Positions 9,405-17,297 of a DNA stretch of 64,000 bases are shown here, in pieces. Source of the stretch: Anaerocolumna sedimenticola. GTDB lineage: Bacteria; Bacillota; Clostridia; Lachnospirales; Lachnospiraceae. The notes under the pieces are model-generated. The model searched no databases and was not told the DNA's origin. It worked only from the letters and a program-made list of their open reading frames with translations. Each line of letters begins with the position of its first letter. Position 1 is the first letter of the stretch. Location of the stretch: the NCBI RefSeq assembly GCF_009931695.1, contig NZ_CP048000.1, positions 4,668,501-4,732,500 on the forward strand, given 5' to 3'. The translations under genes were made by a program, and so were the position numbers.

Positions 9405-10493
9405 TCAAATTATTAGCCCATGATTTAAAAATATATTATTTATAGCTTGAGATATCCTATACTCTTTGCTCGTATCTGATAGCGCAATAATACAAAATAC
9501 ATTCCAAACATCAGTATTAATATTTGAAAATATATCCCACATTTCTAATAAAAATGATTTTTCCTGATAATTTAATTCTTGTGAAAGGAATACAATATAA
9601 TCATTTTTCTCGACCTGGTTAAGTTGTTTCTCGTTCAAAGTGATATTCAGAAGTCTGCAATATTCAAAAGCATTATCAATAATATCCATTTTGGGTATCT
9701 TCAATTCGAGAATTTTATTCTTTATTGCTTCTAATTTTTCTTTGCTGAGAGATTCAAGGACTTTTATAATATTCCATTTGTAATCATCTAATAGTAAAAA
9801 AGATTCATAATATTCATAAATACATTGTAAGGTTTTATCTGATAATTTTTCTATATTTATAAAAAATTCTTCGTTGATAGCATTTTCCGCTATGCTAGAG
9901 TCCATGTAGAAATTTATTTGTTCATCCTCAGAATCAACTTGATTAATAGCAGTCAAAATATCATCCAGTGATGACTTCTTTAAAATATTAAGGCTATATT
10001 CATTTGGCAAATAAATGAGCGTATCTTTATTCAAATTTTTATCAAGTAAATCAACTATTTCTGAAAATCTATAAACTTGTTTAATTTTAATTGCGTCCTC
10101 ACAATTTATATTTTCTTTAAGGACGACATTATATTTTTCTAGAATTAAATCATTTAAAAATTTTGATACTGTTTTAGTAGGTTTGTGAGTATCATTTTTT
10201 CTATATATTTTAGAAATGTAATCTCTTGTATGTTTATAATTCTCTTCATCTTTATCCTTATTTTTATCTTTATCCTTATCCTTATTTTTAATGTATTTAT
10301 ATAAATCACTTTGCGCAATTTTATATTCGTCCATAATTTTTGTAAACTCAACTTTTGAATATCGAGATTTGGCTTCATTTAAACTAATCAACTCTATGTT
10401 ATGTGTTTTAATAAACTTCTTAAATGCTATAACACATTCTTCTAATGGAATTATCTCGTTAATTACTTTTTCCTTTTTATCTTTTGAATTCAT
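9405..10493 (-). CDS. Hypothetical protein with Lys-Asp repeat
   Basis: A 362-residue acidic, helix-rich soluble protein with no family I recognise. Residues about 69-84 are a low-complexity NKDKDKDKNKDKDE tract encoded by 6-bp repeats (10247-10291), the kind of tract that can change length by slippage. The middle (KTVSKFLNDLI, RFSEIVDLLDKNL) and the long helical C-terminal half have no catalytic signature. It has no signal peptide or membrane segment. The ATG is preceded by AAGGAGAAAAT. It lies divergent from the mobilisation genes and is probably element cargo. Confidence 0.6.
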   Translation of the reverse strand: MNSKDKKEKVINEIIPLEECVIAFKKFIKTHNIELISLNEAKSRYSKVEFTKIMDEYKIAQSDLYKYIKNKDKDKDKNKDKDEENYKHTRDYISKIYRKNDTHKPTKTVSKFLNDLILEKYNVVLKENINCEDAIKIKQVYRFSEIVDLLDKNLNKDTLIYLPNEYSLNILKKSSLDDILTAINQVDSEDEQINFYMDSSIAENAINEEFFINIEKLSDKTLQCIYEYYESFLLLDDYKWNIIKVLESLSKEKLEAIKNKILELKIPKMDIIDNAFEYCRLLNITLNEKQLNQVEKNDYIVFLSQELNYQEKSFLLEMWDIFSNINTDVWNVFCIIALSDTSKEYRISQAINNIFLNHGLII

Positions 10494-10787
10494 ATTTTCT
10501 CCTTAATATGTAATACATAGTAGACAATTAATTAAAAATATCGAAATGAATGTCTATAGAAAGCAACATCTATCTGTTTTATAATATAACACAGATACAG
10601 CGAAAGCAAGAAATTAACATACTAACATCAGAATAATCTACTTCGATAACACCAAAAGAGAAAAAGTAAAAATATTAAACTTAAGCAGTTTATATATTTC
10701 ACCTTAAAAATCGGTTTGCGCAAGCCTTTATAATAAATTTTCTTAAAGCCGGCACTTTAATATATTTTAGAAATAGGAGGAATCATT

Positions 10788-11129
10788 ATGGATGTTTTAT
10801 GGCTATTGAAGTTGATTTTAACAGCTCAACAGGTCTTAAAATCAACCCGTTTTATAGTTACTGGAACCAAAGAAATAAAGGAATATATAGACGGTAAATA
10901 TACCGGAAAAATAACAGGCATTGCCTATAGTGGAGTAGCACCAGACAATAATTACATTCCGCTGACAATTAAAATTTTATCACCGACTTCTGTAATAAGT
11001 AAAGAAGATTTAGAAAAAGGTCCTGTAAATGTAAATGTCAAAGGCTTTACTGCAACTCTGTATAAGGACAAACAGAATAATGTACAACTGAGCTGCAAGG
11101 CAGAAACACTGGAGGTGGGGATTAAGTAA
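10788..11129 (+). CDS. Small conserved element protein (possible DNA-binding accessory)
   Basis: A 113-residue protein with AATAGGAGGAATC before its ATG. The first 15 residues are hydrophobic; the rest is beta-rich (FIVTGTKEIKEYIDGKYTGKITG..., VNVNVKGFTATLYKDKQNN). Size, fold pattern and place at the head of the mobilisation operon recall the small YdcP/DUF961-type accessory proteins of Firmicutes conjugative elements, but no signature proves that. Its stop shares one base with the next ATG, so the two are translationally coupled. Confidence 0.6.
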   Translation: MDVLWLLKLILTAQQVLKSTRFIVTGTKEIKEYIDGKYTGKITGIAYSGVAPDNNYIPLTIKILSPTSVISKEDLEKGPVNVNVKGFTATLYKDKQNNVQLSCKAETLEVGIK

Positions 11130-11878
11130 TGTACTGGGTAAAGGCCTGGGTAGAGAGCTTTAAAAGCTCTCTACACCTTAAAAAAATAATATTAGTATTA
11201 ATAGTACTGCTTTCAATCCTATCGTTAACTTTATTTATTATTTTTGTTAGCATGAAACTTTTTAATTTCTTGGCAACAAATTTTATTCCAATTCTCTGTG
11301 TATTTGGCGGATATATTTGGTTATACCAAGTCTTTAAAGATCGTCAACAAAAAAAGCAACAAAATATCGTTTCTTTACAGGAATTAAAACAAGAAAAAGA
11401 AACAGAGCTGAAACAGATTCGCGCTGAAGATGATTATAAATTAATCAGGCAATATCTCTATCTAGTATTAGCAGATATTTCTGATACTGTACAATTAAGA
11501 ATGCCTAAAATACATTCTGAATTAGACACTCCTAATCATTACATTGTTAAAAACGGTGTAAACATATACCAGTACATTGTAGCTAAAAACAATACATCAC
11601 TAACTACGGATGAAATAAAAGACGTACTAACCCGACGTATTGAACAACGGCTTAAAGAACAACAATTTCCCGGTATTAACCAGAGCTATTATATACATAC
11701 GTCTGGCATTAGGTATCCAATCTTTCTTATTGATTCAATATCTGATATGGGAGCGTATTATCAGCTTGATATTGCATTCTGTGGTTTAAAGTTCTGTGAT
11801 TATCTAGAAGCAAAAGCATATGCTAAATACGATACTATGCAAAATCAGAATAGTCAACCAAGAGATAAGGAATTTTAA
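11129..11878 (+). CDS. Membrane-anchored protein, probable N-terminal half of a TcpA-type coupling protein
   Basis: 249 residues. Two hydrophobic segments (about 20-42 and 46-66) are followed by a coiled-coil (DRQQKKQQNIVSLQELKQEKE...) and a mixed alpha/beta cytoplasmic region. TcpA/FtsK coupling proteins have the same order: two membrane spans, a linker domain, then the ATPase. The ATPase here is the next gene, which begins right after this stop codon and in the same reading frame. This is therefore either a natural split or a gene cut by a nonsense change. It would recruit the Rep-DNA complex to the secretion channel of a helper element. Confidence 0.6.
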   Translation: MYWVKAWVESFKSSLHLKKIILVLIVLLSILSLTLFIIFVSMKLFNFLATNFIPILCVFGGYIWLYQVFKDRQQKKQQNIVSLQELKQEKETELKQIRAEDDYKLIRQYLYLVLADISDTVQLRMPKIHSELDTPNHYIVKNGVNIYQYIVAKNNTSLTTDEIKDVLTRRIEQRLKEQQFPGINQSYYIHTSGIRYPIFLIDSISDMGAYYQLDIAFCGLKFCDYLEAKAYAKYDTMQNQNSQPRDKEF

Positions 11879-12616
11879 ATGAATATAGATACTTTTATTA
11901 ATGAATCACTTCTACAGAATGGGCTAACAAGGTATATACCATGGAAAATATTGGAAGAACCTCATGCGCTTATAGTCGGTAGTAGCGGTTCTGGAAAATC
12001 TTTTAGTTCTTTACTTTTACTAGCAAGATTATCATTACATTTGAAAAATTTAGTGTTAACTGTATGCGATTTCAAAGGCGATAAGTCCTTTGCTTTCTTA
12101 AACGGTCAACCTGGATTTTACAGATACAGTGAATGTCTTACTGGAATAAATGCTTATTATGATGCATTCATACAAAGGCAAAGCGGTAATGATACGAGTG
12201 ATAATTTTCATATTCTCTTCATTGATGAATACTCTAGCTTTCTATTATCACTTTTGAAAGCAGAAGCAGAAGCCGTAAAATCTAAACTTTCACAAATATT
12301 ATTTATGGGTAGATCGTTCCATTTTTTTCTAATCATAAGTATGCAACGATGTGACAGTACCTTTTTTCCATCAGGAGCCCGAGAAAATTTCTCAATGACA
12401 TATTGCACTGGCAGCATAAGCCCTGAACTGCGTGACATGATATTCTTTAATTTCAAGGAAGCAGTCAAAGTGCCTAAGCAAAGAGGTCATGGGTATATGC
12501 TTAAAAACGGAACAGAGTTATATCAATTTGTAGTTCCACAAATAACATCACTACAAAAAGTACAGGCATGTATTAAAAAGACAACTGAAATTTCAGAAGA
12601 AAGGAGAACAGAATGA
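11879..12616 (+). CDS. FtsK/TcpA-like DNA-translocase ATPase (coupling protein)
   Basis: 245 residues with Walker A VGSSGSGKSF (about 32-41) and Walker B ILFIDEYSS (about 108-116), then FMGRSFHFFLIISMQRCD, the sensor strand of the FtsK/HerA family. There are no membrane spans; these lie in the preceding gene. AAGGA precedes the ATG. In mobilizable elements of streptococci and relatives, TcpA-type coupling proteins accompany Rep-derived relaxases, which matches this neighbourhood. It overlaps the next gene by 4 bp. Confidence 0.8.
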   Translation: MNIDTFINESLLQNGLTRYIPWKILEEPHALIVGSSGSGKSFSSLLLLARLSLHLKNLVLTVCDFKGDKSFAFLNGQPGFYRYSECLTGINAYYDAFIQRQSGNDTSDNFHILFIDEYSSFLLSLLKAEAEAVKSKLSQILFMGRSFHFFLIISMQRCDSTFFPSGARENFSMTYCTGSISPELRDMIFFNFKEAVKVPKQRGHGYMLKNGTELYQFVVPQITSLQKVQACIKKTTEISEERRTE

Positions 12617-12933
12617 CTTACCAACAAATCATTGACAAGTTAAAGACAAGAACACGTCATAAATTTAAATTAAAGCATGGATTTCAAATTGAAATATATA
12701 ATAGTCCATTTCTATTTCAGTGCAATGTCTCACGTTATAAAACGCTACTGTTTCAAATCTTGCAGGATGAGCCCAACACTGTATTAATACATAATACTGC
12801 CTATAATGACCCAAACAAGATAAGTGAACAAGGGTTAGGATATGACATGAATAAGGATATCTTCGAAACAGATGATTATGCCTTAAGCCTAAAAATCAAA
12901 TTATTATTATGTGATGCATTAGCTCGATTATAA
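12613..12933 (+). CDS. Hypothetical mobilisation-operon protein
   Basis: A 106-residue soluble protein beginning MTYQQIIDKLKTRTRHKFKL, basic at the N terminus and acidic toward the C terminus. It overlaps the ATPase gene by 4 bp (ATGA), and AGAAGAAAGGAG is its ribosome site. No known domain is recognised. Its position between the coupling ATPase and the origin/rep region suggests an accessory role in DNA processing or copy control. Confidence 0.6.
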   Translation: MTYQQIIDKLKTRTRHKFKLKHGFQIEIYNSPFLFQCNVSRYKTLLFQILQDEPNTVLIHNTAYNDPNKISEQGLGYDMNKDIFETDDYALSLKIKLLLCDALARL

Positions 12934-12935
12934 AC

Positions 12936-12984
12936 CATATTTAAATGGCTGTGATGCGGAGCAAATCACAGCCATTTAAATATG
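12936..12984. repeat. Perfect 20-bp inverted repeat, 9-bp loop
   Basis: The left arm 12936-12955 (CATATTTAAATGGCTG...) is exactly complementary to 12965-12984, with loop GCGGAGCAA. No T run follows, so it is not a typical terminator. It lies 22 bp before the rolling-circle origin hairpin and may be part of the origin, an oriT-like structure or an mRNA end. Confidence 0.85.
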
Positions 12985-13005
12985 AGTGAGCCAAAGGCGA
13001 ACCAA

Positions 13006-13031
13006 AACCCGGGCCTAGTATTACCCGGGTT
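13006..13031 (+). other. Rolling-circle origin hairpin with TAGTATTAC nonanucleotide
   Basis: AACCCGGG (13006-13013) and CCCGGGTT (13024-13031) form a perfect 8-bp GC-rich stem around a 10-base loop that presents TAGTATTAC (13016-13024). This is the nonanucleotide at the origin of circoviruses and nanoviruses (TAATATTAC in geminiviruses), where Rep nicks after the seventh base. It lies about 110 bp upstream of a gene for a Rep of the matching class. Sequence and structure are seen directly; use as an origin or transfer origin is inferred. Confidence 0.85.
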
Positions 13032-13092
13032 ATGTAACAAATTATAAAATACCGATAAACAATGATTTATAAACCTTTCCGATATATCTCAT

Positions 13093-13123
13093 TTGCGACA
13101 TCTAAAAATCGCATTTGTCGCAA
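13093..13123. promoter_or_regulatory. Inverted repeat upstream of rep (possible Rep-binding or operator site)
   Basis: TTGCGACA (13093-13100) and TGTCGCAA (13116-13123) are perfect complements separated by 15 bp, ending 10 bp before the rep ribosome site. A dyad between the origin hairpin and rep suits an autoregulatory or iteron-like Rep site. Confidence 0.5.
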
Positions 13124-13143
13124 TCAGAAAAGAGGTGATAAAT

Positions 13144-14163
13144 ATATCTGAAAAACAAGCAAGGAAATACCAGTTAACGGATAATCATAAAGAAAAAAAT
13201 GGGCTTTCACATAATCAAATTAAAGAAAAATGCTTTACAAAATTTAAGGCATTCAGATATGGAGCAATAGTTGATGAAATAGGAAGTAACGGAACACATC
13301 ATAGTCACATTTTTTTATGCTTTGATAGTCCAGTAAGATTCAGCACAGTAAAAAAATCTTTTCCATCAGCACATATAGAGCCATGTAAAGGAAGTATTGA
13401 ACAGAATTTAGATTATCTTAAAAAAACAGGGAAATGGTCGAATACTAAGAAAGCAGAAACTACCATTGAGGGAAGTTTTGAAGAATTTGGAGAACGTCCT
13501 CCAGAAAATAACGGAAAGCGCAAAGACCTAGAGGATCTTTACCATATGATAGTAGATGAAGAATTATCCAATGCAGAGATTATCAGAATCAATCAGGATT
13601 ATATTATGCAGATTGATAAACTCGATAAAATTCGTACAATTTATTTACAGGAAAAATATAAAGGAATGCGCCGTCTGGATATGGAAGTTACTTATGTATT
13701 CGGTGTTACCGGTAGTGGTAAATCAAGAGATATTCTTGATACTTATGGAGATGGTAATGTCTTTAGATTAACTGACTACTTGCATCCTTTCGACCAGTAT
13801 TCATGTGAACCTATAATCGTATTTGAAGAATTCCGTTCATCTTTGCCACTAAAAGACATGTTGAATTATCTGGATATTTATCCCATTATTTTACAAGCGA
13901 GATACAACAATAAATATGCATGTTTTCACAAAGTATTCATATGTACAAACTGGGAATTAGAAAAGCAATTTTCAGAATTAAGACAAAGTGACAAAGAATC
14001 GTGGGCTGCTTTCCTACGTCGAATACATAAAATAAAGGAATATCGTGATAGTTCAATAATAACCTATAATTCAGTTAACGAATACCTAAACCGTAATTCT
14101 ACTTTTACATCAGTCAACCAGTTAACATTAGATGAGCAGATAAAAATACCGTTTCAGAAATAA
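13144..14163 (+). CDS. rep: CRESS-type rolling-circle Rep: HUH endonuclease plus SF3 helicase
   Basis: About 340 residues. Endonuclease domain: motif I YQLTDN (9-14), motif II THHSHIFLCF with metal-binding H53/H55, motif III NLDYLKK with nicking Tyr91 and Lys94. Helicase domain: Walker A GVTGSGKS (187-194), Walker B PIIVFEEF (about 223-230), motif C VFICTNW. This order (Viral_Rep plus RNA_helicase) defines Reps of circovirus-like replicons and of some bacterial plasmids and integrative mobilizable elements, where it replaces the relaxase. The GAGGTG ribosome site at 13133-13137 stands 6 nt before an in-frame ATA at 13144 that aligns with the expected N terminus (SEKQARKYQLT). GTG at 13135 is the alternative start; the frame stays open to a TTG at 13093. 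Confidence 0.9.
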   Translation: MSEKQARKYQLTDNHKEKNGLSHNQIKEKCFTKFKAFRYGAIVDEIGSNGTHHSHIFLCFDSPVRFSTVKKSFPSAHIEPCKGSIEQNLDYLKKTGKWSNTKKAETTIEGSFEEFGERPPENNGKRKDLEDLYHMIVDEELSNAEIIRINQDYIMQIDKLDKIRTIYLQEKYKGMRRLDMEVTYVFGVTGSGKSRDILDTYGDGNVFRLTDYLHPFDQYSCEPIIVFEEFRSSLPLKDMLNYLDIYPIILQARYNNKYACFHKVFICTNWELEKQFSELRQSDKESWAAFLRRIHKIKEYRDSSIITYNSVNEYLNRNSTFTSVNQLTLDEQIKIPFQK

Positions 14164-14202
14164 GAACATTAAAACCAATCCAAGAAAGGGGGCTAATGAG
14201 CG

Positions 14203-15443
14203 GATACCTTTTCAGAACTCTTGCGTTTATTGCAGGATAATAATATAATGAATATAGATGATGTACGGATGCGTGAAATGGTAAATAACATGAAACGAGA
14301 AATCATTTTAAAAAATCATCCTTACGACATTTTCTTATCTACTGATAATCGCTACCATACCTATGTTATGGTAAATGACAAGCGTAAACCAATCGCTAAG
14401 AGTACAAAAGAAAAGGTCGAAGACGCATTAGTACAATTTTATAAAGAAAATGAAGCAAAAACGCAAAGTACATTGAAAACCTTATATCCTGAATGGCTTG
14501 ATTACAAGCTAATCTGTACGAACTCTTCCAATACGGTAAGACGGATTGACAATGACTGGAACAAGTATTATGTTGATACGGATATTATTGAAATTCCATT
14601 AGCAAAACTGGATTACATAACCGTTGATAAATGGGCACATTCCATTGTCAAAGAGCGGAATCTGACACAGAAACAATATCGTAATATGGCATTAATCATG
14701 AGACAAGTTTTACTATATGCCATAGATAAAGGTTTAATAATAGAAAGCCCTTACGAACGAATTCGGTTGTCAGGGAAGATATTTGCAAAAACATCCAAAA
14801 AGCAATCTTCTACCCAAGTATTTTTAACAGATGAACAGCCACGAATTGAACAAGAAGCCTATGCAGAATTTTATACAACAGGCAATCCAGTATCCCTTGC
14901 TATTCCCCTTGCTTTTCAAACAGGTTTACGTGTAGGTGAGTTAGTTGCCTTGCAATACAGTGATATTGAGGGCGAATATCTACATATACAACGGATGGAA
15001 GTAAGAATACCTCATAAAGATACAGATGGATGGGAACTATCGAATACCAGGTAGTAGAACACACCAAGACACTAGCTGGAACAAGAAAGGTATATCTAAC
15101 CACAAAAGCACGTGAATTATTAGATACTCTCCAAAAAGCATCTATCAATACCGGATTTGTTGATAATGATTATATCTTTGTTAATGAAAAAGGTAGAATC
15201 CATGTCAGGGCATTGGATTACCGATTGAGAAAATACTGCTCGAACCTGAACATACCAGAAAAAAGTATGCATAAGATACGCAAGACTTTTATATCAACCT
15301 TAATAGATAACAATGTGAATATTAATTATATTCGTGAAACAGTTGGACATGAATCGGAAGAAACAACATATAAAAGCTACTGCTTTAACCGGTTATCAAC
15401 GGAGAAAACGGAGAATATCTTAGAAAATGTTCTCTGTGGATAA
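14203..15443 (+). CDS. int: Tyrosine integrase of the tRNA-Gly element, frameshifted
   Basis: All catalytic residues are present but in two frames. The first frame (to 15054) has the N-terminal arm domain, the core-binding domain (about residues 80-180) and TGLRVGELVAL with Arg I. The second (from about 15030 to 15443) has KSMHKIRKTF (HxxR), GHESEETT (His) and YKSY with the nucleophile. They join if one base is missing around 15035-15055. The start is also unclear: the ribosome site GAAAGGGGG is followed by an ATG at 14196 in another frame, while the integrase frame is open from 14200, so a second small lesion is possible. The gene ends 80 bp before the att copy at 15525, the standard place for the integrase of a tRNA-targeting element. 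Confidence 0.85.
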
Positions 15444-15463
15444 TGTAATCAAGTGTAATCAAA
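15442..15463. repeat. GTGTAATCA repeat pair (possible integrase arm site, right)
   Basis: Two TGTAATCA units directly at and after the integrase stop codon, matching the pairs at 1571-1594 and 7621-7646. It is probably integrase-binding DNA near the right end. Confidence 0.5.
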
Positions 15464-15486
15464 GGATATAGAGAGAAAAGAGAAAT

Positions 15487-15516
15487 GGAAGCCTTATAAA
15501 TCAAGGCTTCCATAAA
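15487..15516 (+). terminator. Hairpin after the integrase gene
   Basis: GGAAGCCTT (15487-15495) and AAGGCTTCC (15503-15511) form a perfect 9-bp stem with a 7-base loop. The downstream run is A-rich rather than T-rich, so termination strength is uncertain. Confidence 0.6.
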
Positions 15517-15524
15517 AATAATTG

Positions 15525-15553
15525 AAGCGCGAGACGGGATTCGAACCCGCGAC
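15525..15553. other. Proximal att site: copy of tRNA-Gly 3' end
   Basis: These 29 bases are identical to 15695-15723 in the tRNA-Gly gene and then diverge. No complete tRNA can be folded leftover here, so it is an attachment-site copy. The 140 bp up to the intact tRNA contain two small hairpins, the second (around 15661-15689) with a T run on the plus strand. Confidence 0.8.
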
Positions 15554-15695
15554 TCCCCGCAGCGGCATTGCTCTGCAAAGCCGCCGGAGAATGCTGACGC
15601 ATTCTCCCTAAGTCTATTCTCGTATGAGTTCGATTCTTGTCTGGTATTTGAATATAAAAAAGGACTCTTCTAACGAAGAATCCTTTTTTATATTA

Positions 15696-15767
15696 AGCGC
15701 GAGACGGGATTCGAACCCGCGACCCTCGCCTTGGCAAGGCGATACTCCACCACTGAGCCACTCGCGC
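15696..15767 (-). tRNA. tRNA-Gly (anticodon GCC)
   Basis: A full cloverleaf on the minus strand: acceptor GCGCGAG/CTCGCGC, anticodon stem TCGCC/GGCGA around loop TTGCCAA (anticodon GCC), T arm GCGGG-TTCGAAT-CCCGT, discriminator U as expected for glycine. CCA is not encoded. Its 3' end is the integration target of the element to the left, and the gene is kept intact by the duplicated att sequence. Confidence 0.95.
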
Positions 15768-16172
15768 GTATGTAATTTTGAAATGTTTATGTGTCAGACA
15801 CAAATGATATTATAGTGTATCAAGGCCAATCTGTCAATAGATATTTTCAATTTTTTATTTTTTTAACTCTTTTTTTGAAACCTTTTTGGGAAGCCCTTTT
15901 TATCTGTTTTTTGGAACAAAAACATTTATTTTTGTGTCTCACTCAATATTCAGTTTTCATTCTATTAATATATAATAGTGATGTAAAAGCTTGTCCGAGC
16001 GATATAATATATTATAAAGCAAAGCAATGAGGCAAAAATAAGCATATAATAGTTGTTAACCATGTACGGGAAATAAATTTTAAACTCAAGTACATTTAAG
16101 TTAACCTCTATTATATTTATATCCGCCTCTGCCGATTGATGATTGAAATAATATAATTTTCTATATATAACT
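15768..16172. other. Gene-free stretch with T-rich tract
   Basis: No credible gene. It holds a T-rich tract (about 15840-15910) and one copy (15921-15961) of the 41-bp sequence repeated inverted at 24055-24095. Confidence 0.6.
15921..15961 (+). repeat. 41-bp repeat, copy 1 (inverted relative to 24055-24095)
   Basis: A perfect 41-base match to the reverse complement of 24055-24095. It includes CTCAATATTCAGTTTTCATT, which recalls the leader and spacer sequences around clostridial rRNA operons; that resemblance is from memory and unproven. Confidence 0.8.
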
Positions 16173-16964
16173 TTATATAATCTGAAAATGCTGCATTGCG
16201 AAAGCAATTCCGTCATCATGTATATCCCTAGTTATAAAACTTGCTGCATTATAAATGCATTCGTCGCTTTTACCCATTGCGATACTATTGATTGCGTATT
16301 GAAACATGGGAAGATCATTGGAACTATCTCCAAAAACATATGCATTTTCAAGTGGTAAATGGTAATGCTCCAATACCCGCTTAATACCGCTGGCTTTTGA
16401 ATAACCTTTTGGCACTATCTCCAACAGGCAGTCACCCCGGTCAATACAGTCAAAATCTTTCTCCATCATCTTAAGGAACTCCTCCACACCTGAATCCTCG
16501 TTAAATTGGGCAAAAATTTTATCATATAAAAGGCCTTCTGATTCCCAGTTTTTCGTTATGCCATAACCTCTCTGATTAAAATGTTCCTTTAACTTTTTCA
16601 TTTCTGCTGATACAATTTCCTTTGTATCAAAATAAACATCATCCAGGCCCTCTAATACTGCATCTATATTATATTTACGTAATAAATCAATAATTTTTCT
16701 GCAGGTTGTTTCCTCGATTGTTGCTGCTTCCAATATCTTATTATCAACGTTAATATAGGTACCGCAGCCACATACAAAACCATCAAATCCGATGTCACGT
16801 ATTTTTCTTTCAACATTAAAATAGGTTCTTCCGGTGTTGATAAAAGCAAGGTGCCCATTCCCACGCGCTTTTCTGATTGCTTTGACGGTACTATCCGGAA
16901 TCGTTTGCGTATCCTCAGTCAATATTGTTCCATCAATGTCAAAGAACATTATTTTTCTTTCCAT
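16173..16964 (-). CDS. HAD-superfamily Cof-type phosphatase
   Basis: 263 residues from the ATG at 16964 (AGAAAGGAAG ribosome site; the longer frame to 17045 lacks one). HAD motif I FFDIDGTIL near the N terminus, motif II FINTGRT, and motif IV GDSSNDLPMF near the C terminus with the large Cof-type (C2) cap between them. Enzymes of this subfamily dephosphorylate sugar phosphates, nucleotides or flavin precursors. A single gene, no operon partners. Confidence 0.88.
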   Translation of the reverse strand: MERKIMFFDIDGTILTEDTQTIPDSTVKAIRKARGNGHLAFINTGRTYFNVERKIRDIGFDGFVCGCGTYINVDNKILEAATIEETTCRKIIDLLRKYNIDAVLEGLDDVYFDTKEIVSAEMKKLKEHFNQRGYGITKNWESEGLLYDKIFAQFNEDSGVEEFLKMMEKDFDCIDRGDCLLEIVPKGYSKASGIKRVLEHYHLPLENAYVFGDSSNDLPMFQYAINSIAMGKSDECIYNAASFITRDIHDDGIAFAMQHFQII

Positions 16965-17297
16965 ATGATACTTCCTTTCTCTGCAAATGATTGAGCCCCA
17001 TACATCATATTTTGTAATTATATCTGGAATTAAGAAAGAATGCAAATAGATTCATTTATTTAGTAAATTTATTTTCTCCTTTAATTTCTCCCATTAACGT
17101 AAAAGTAACTTAATCATACCTGCTAATTCCAATTTATATGATTGTTTTTTGTAAAAATTCAGTTAATTAATTTAATTAGAAACCATAAAATTTCTACATA
17201 ACAATATACCCTCTATAACTTTCCTATACAATAATTCCAAAATATGCTATACTTTCAATGTATTTAAACTTTTAATAGTTGGATTAGGAGGGTATTT

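Noticed and set aside
15041-15055. Programmed minus-one frameshifting in the integrase
   Set aside because: No X-XXY-YYZ slippery heptamer in the overlap; a missing base is simpler, and other genes here show the same kind of lesion.
10788-15443. Tn916-type conjugative element with its own type IV secretion genes
   Set aside because: Only the coupling proteins, Rep and integrase are present; no VirB4-like ATPase or channel genes, so mobilizable at most.
15525-15610. A second complete tRNA beside tRNA-Gly
   Set aside because: Only the 3' 29 bases match; the upstream part cannot pair as an acceptor 5' strand or D arm.
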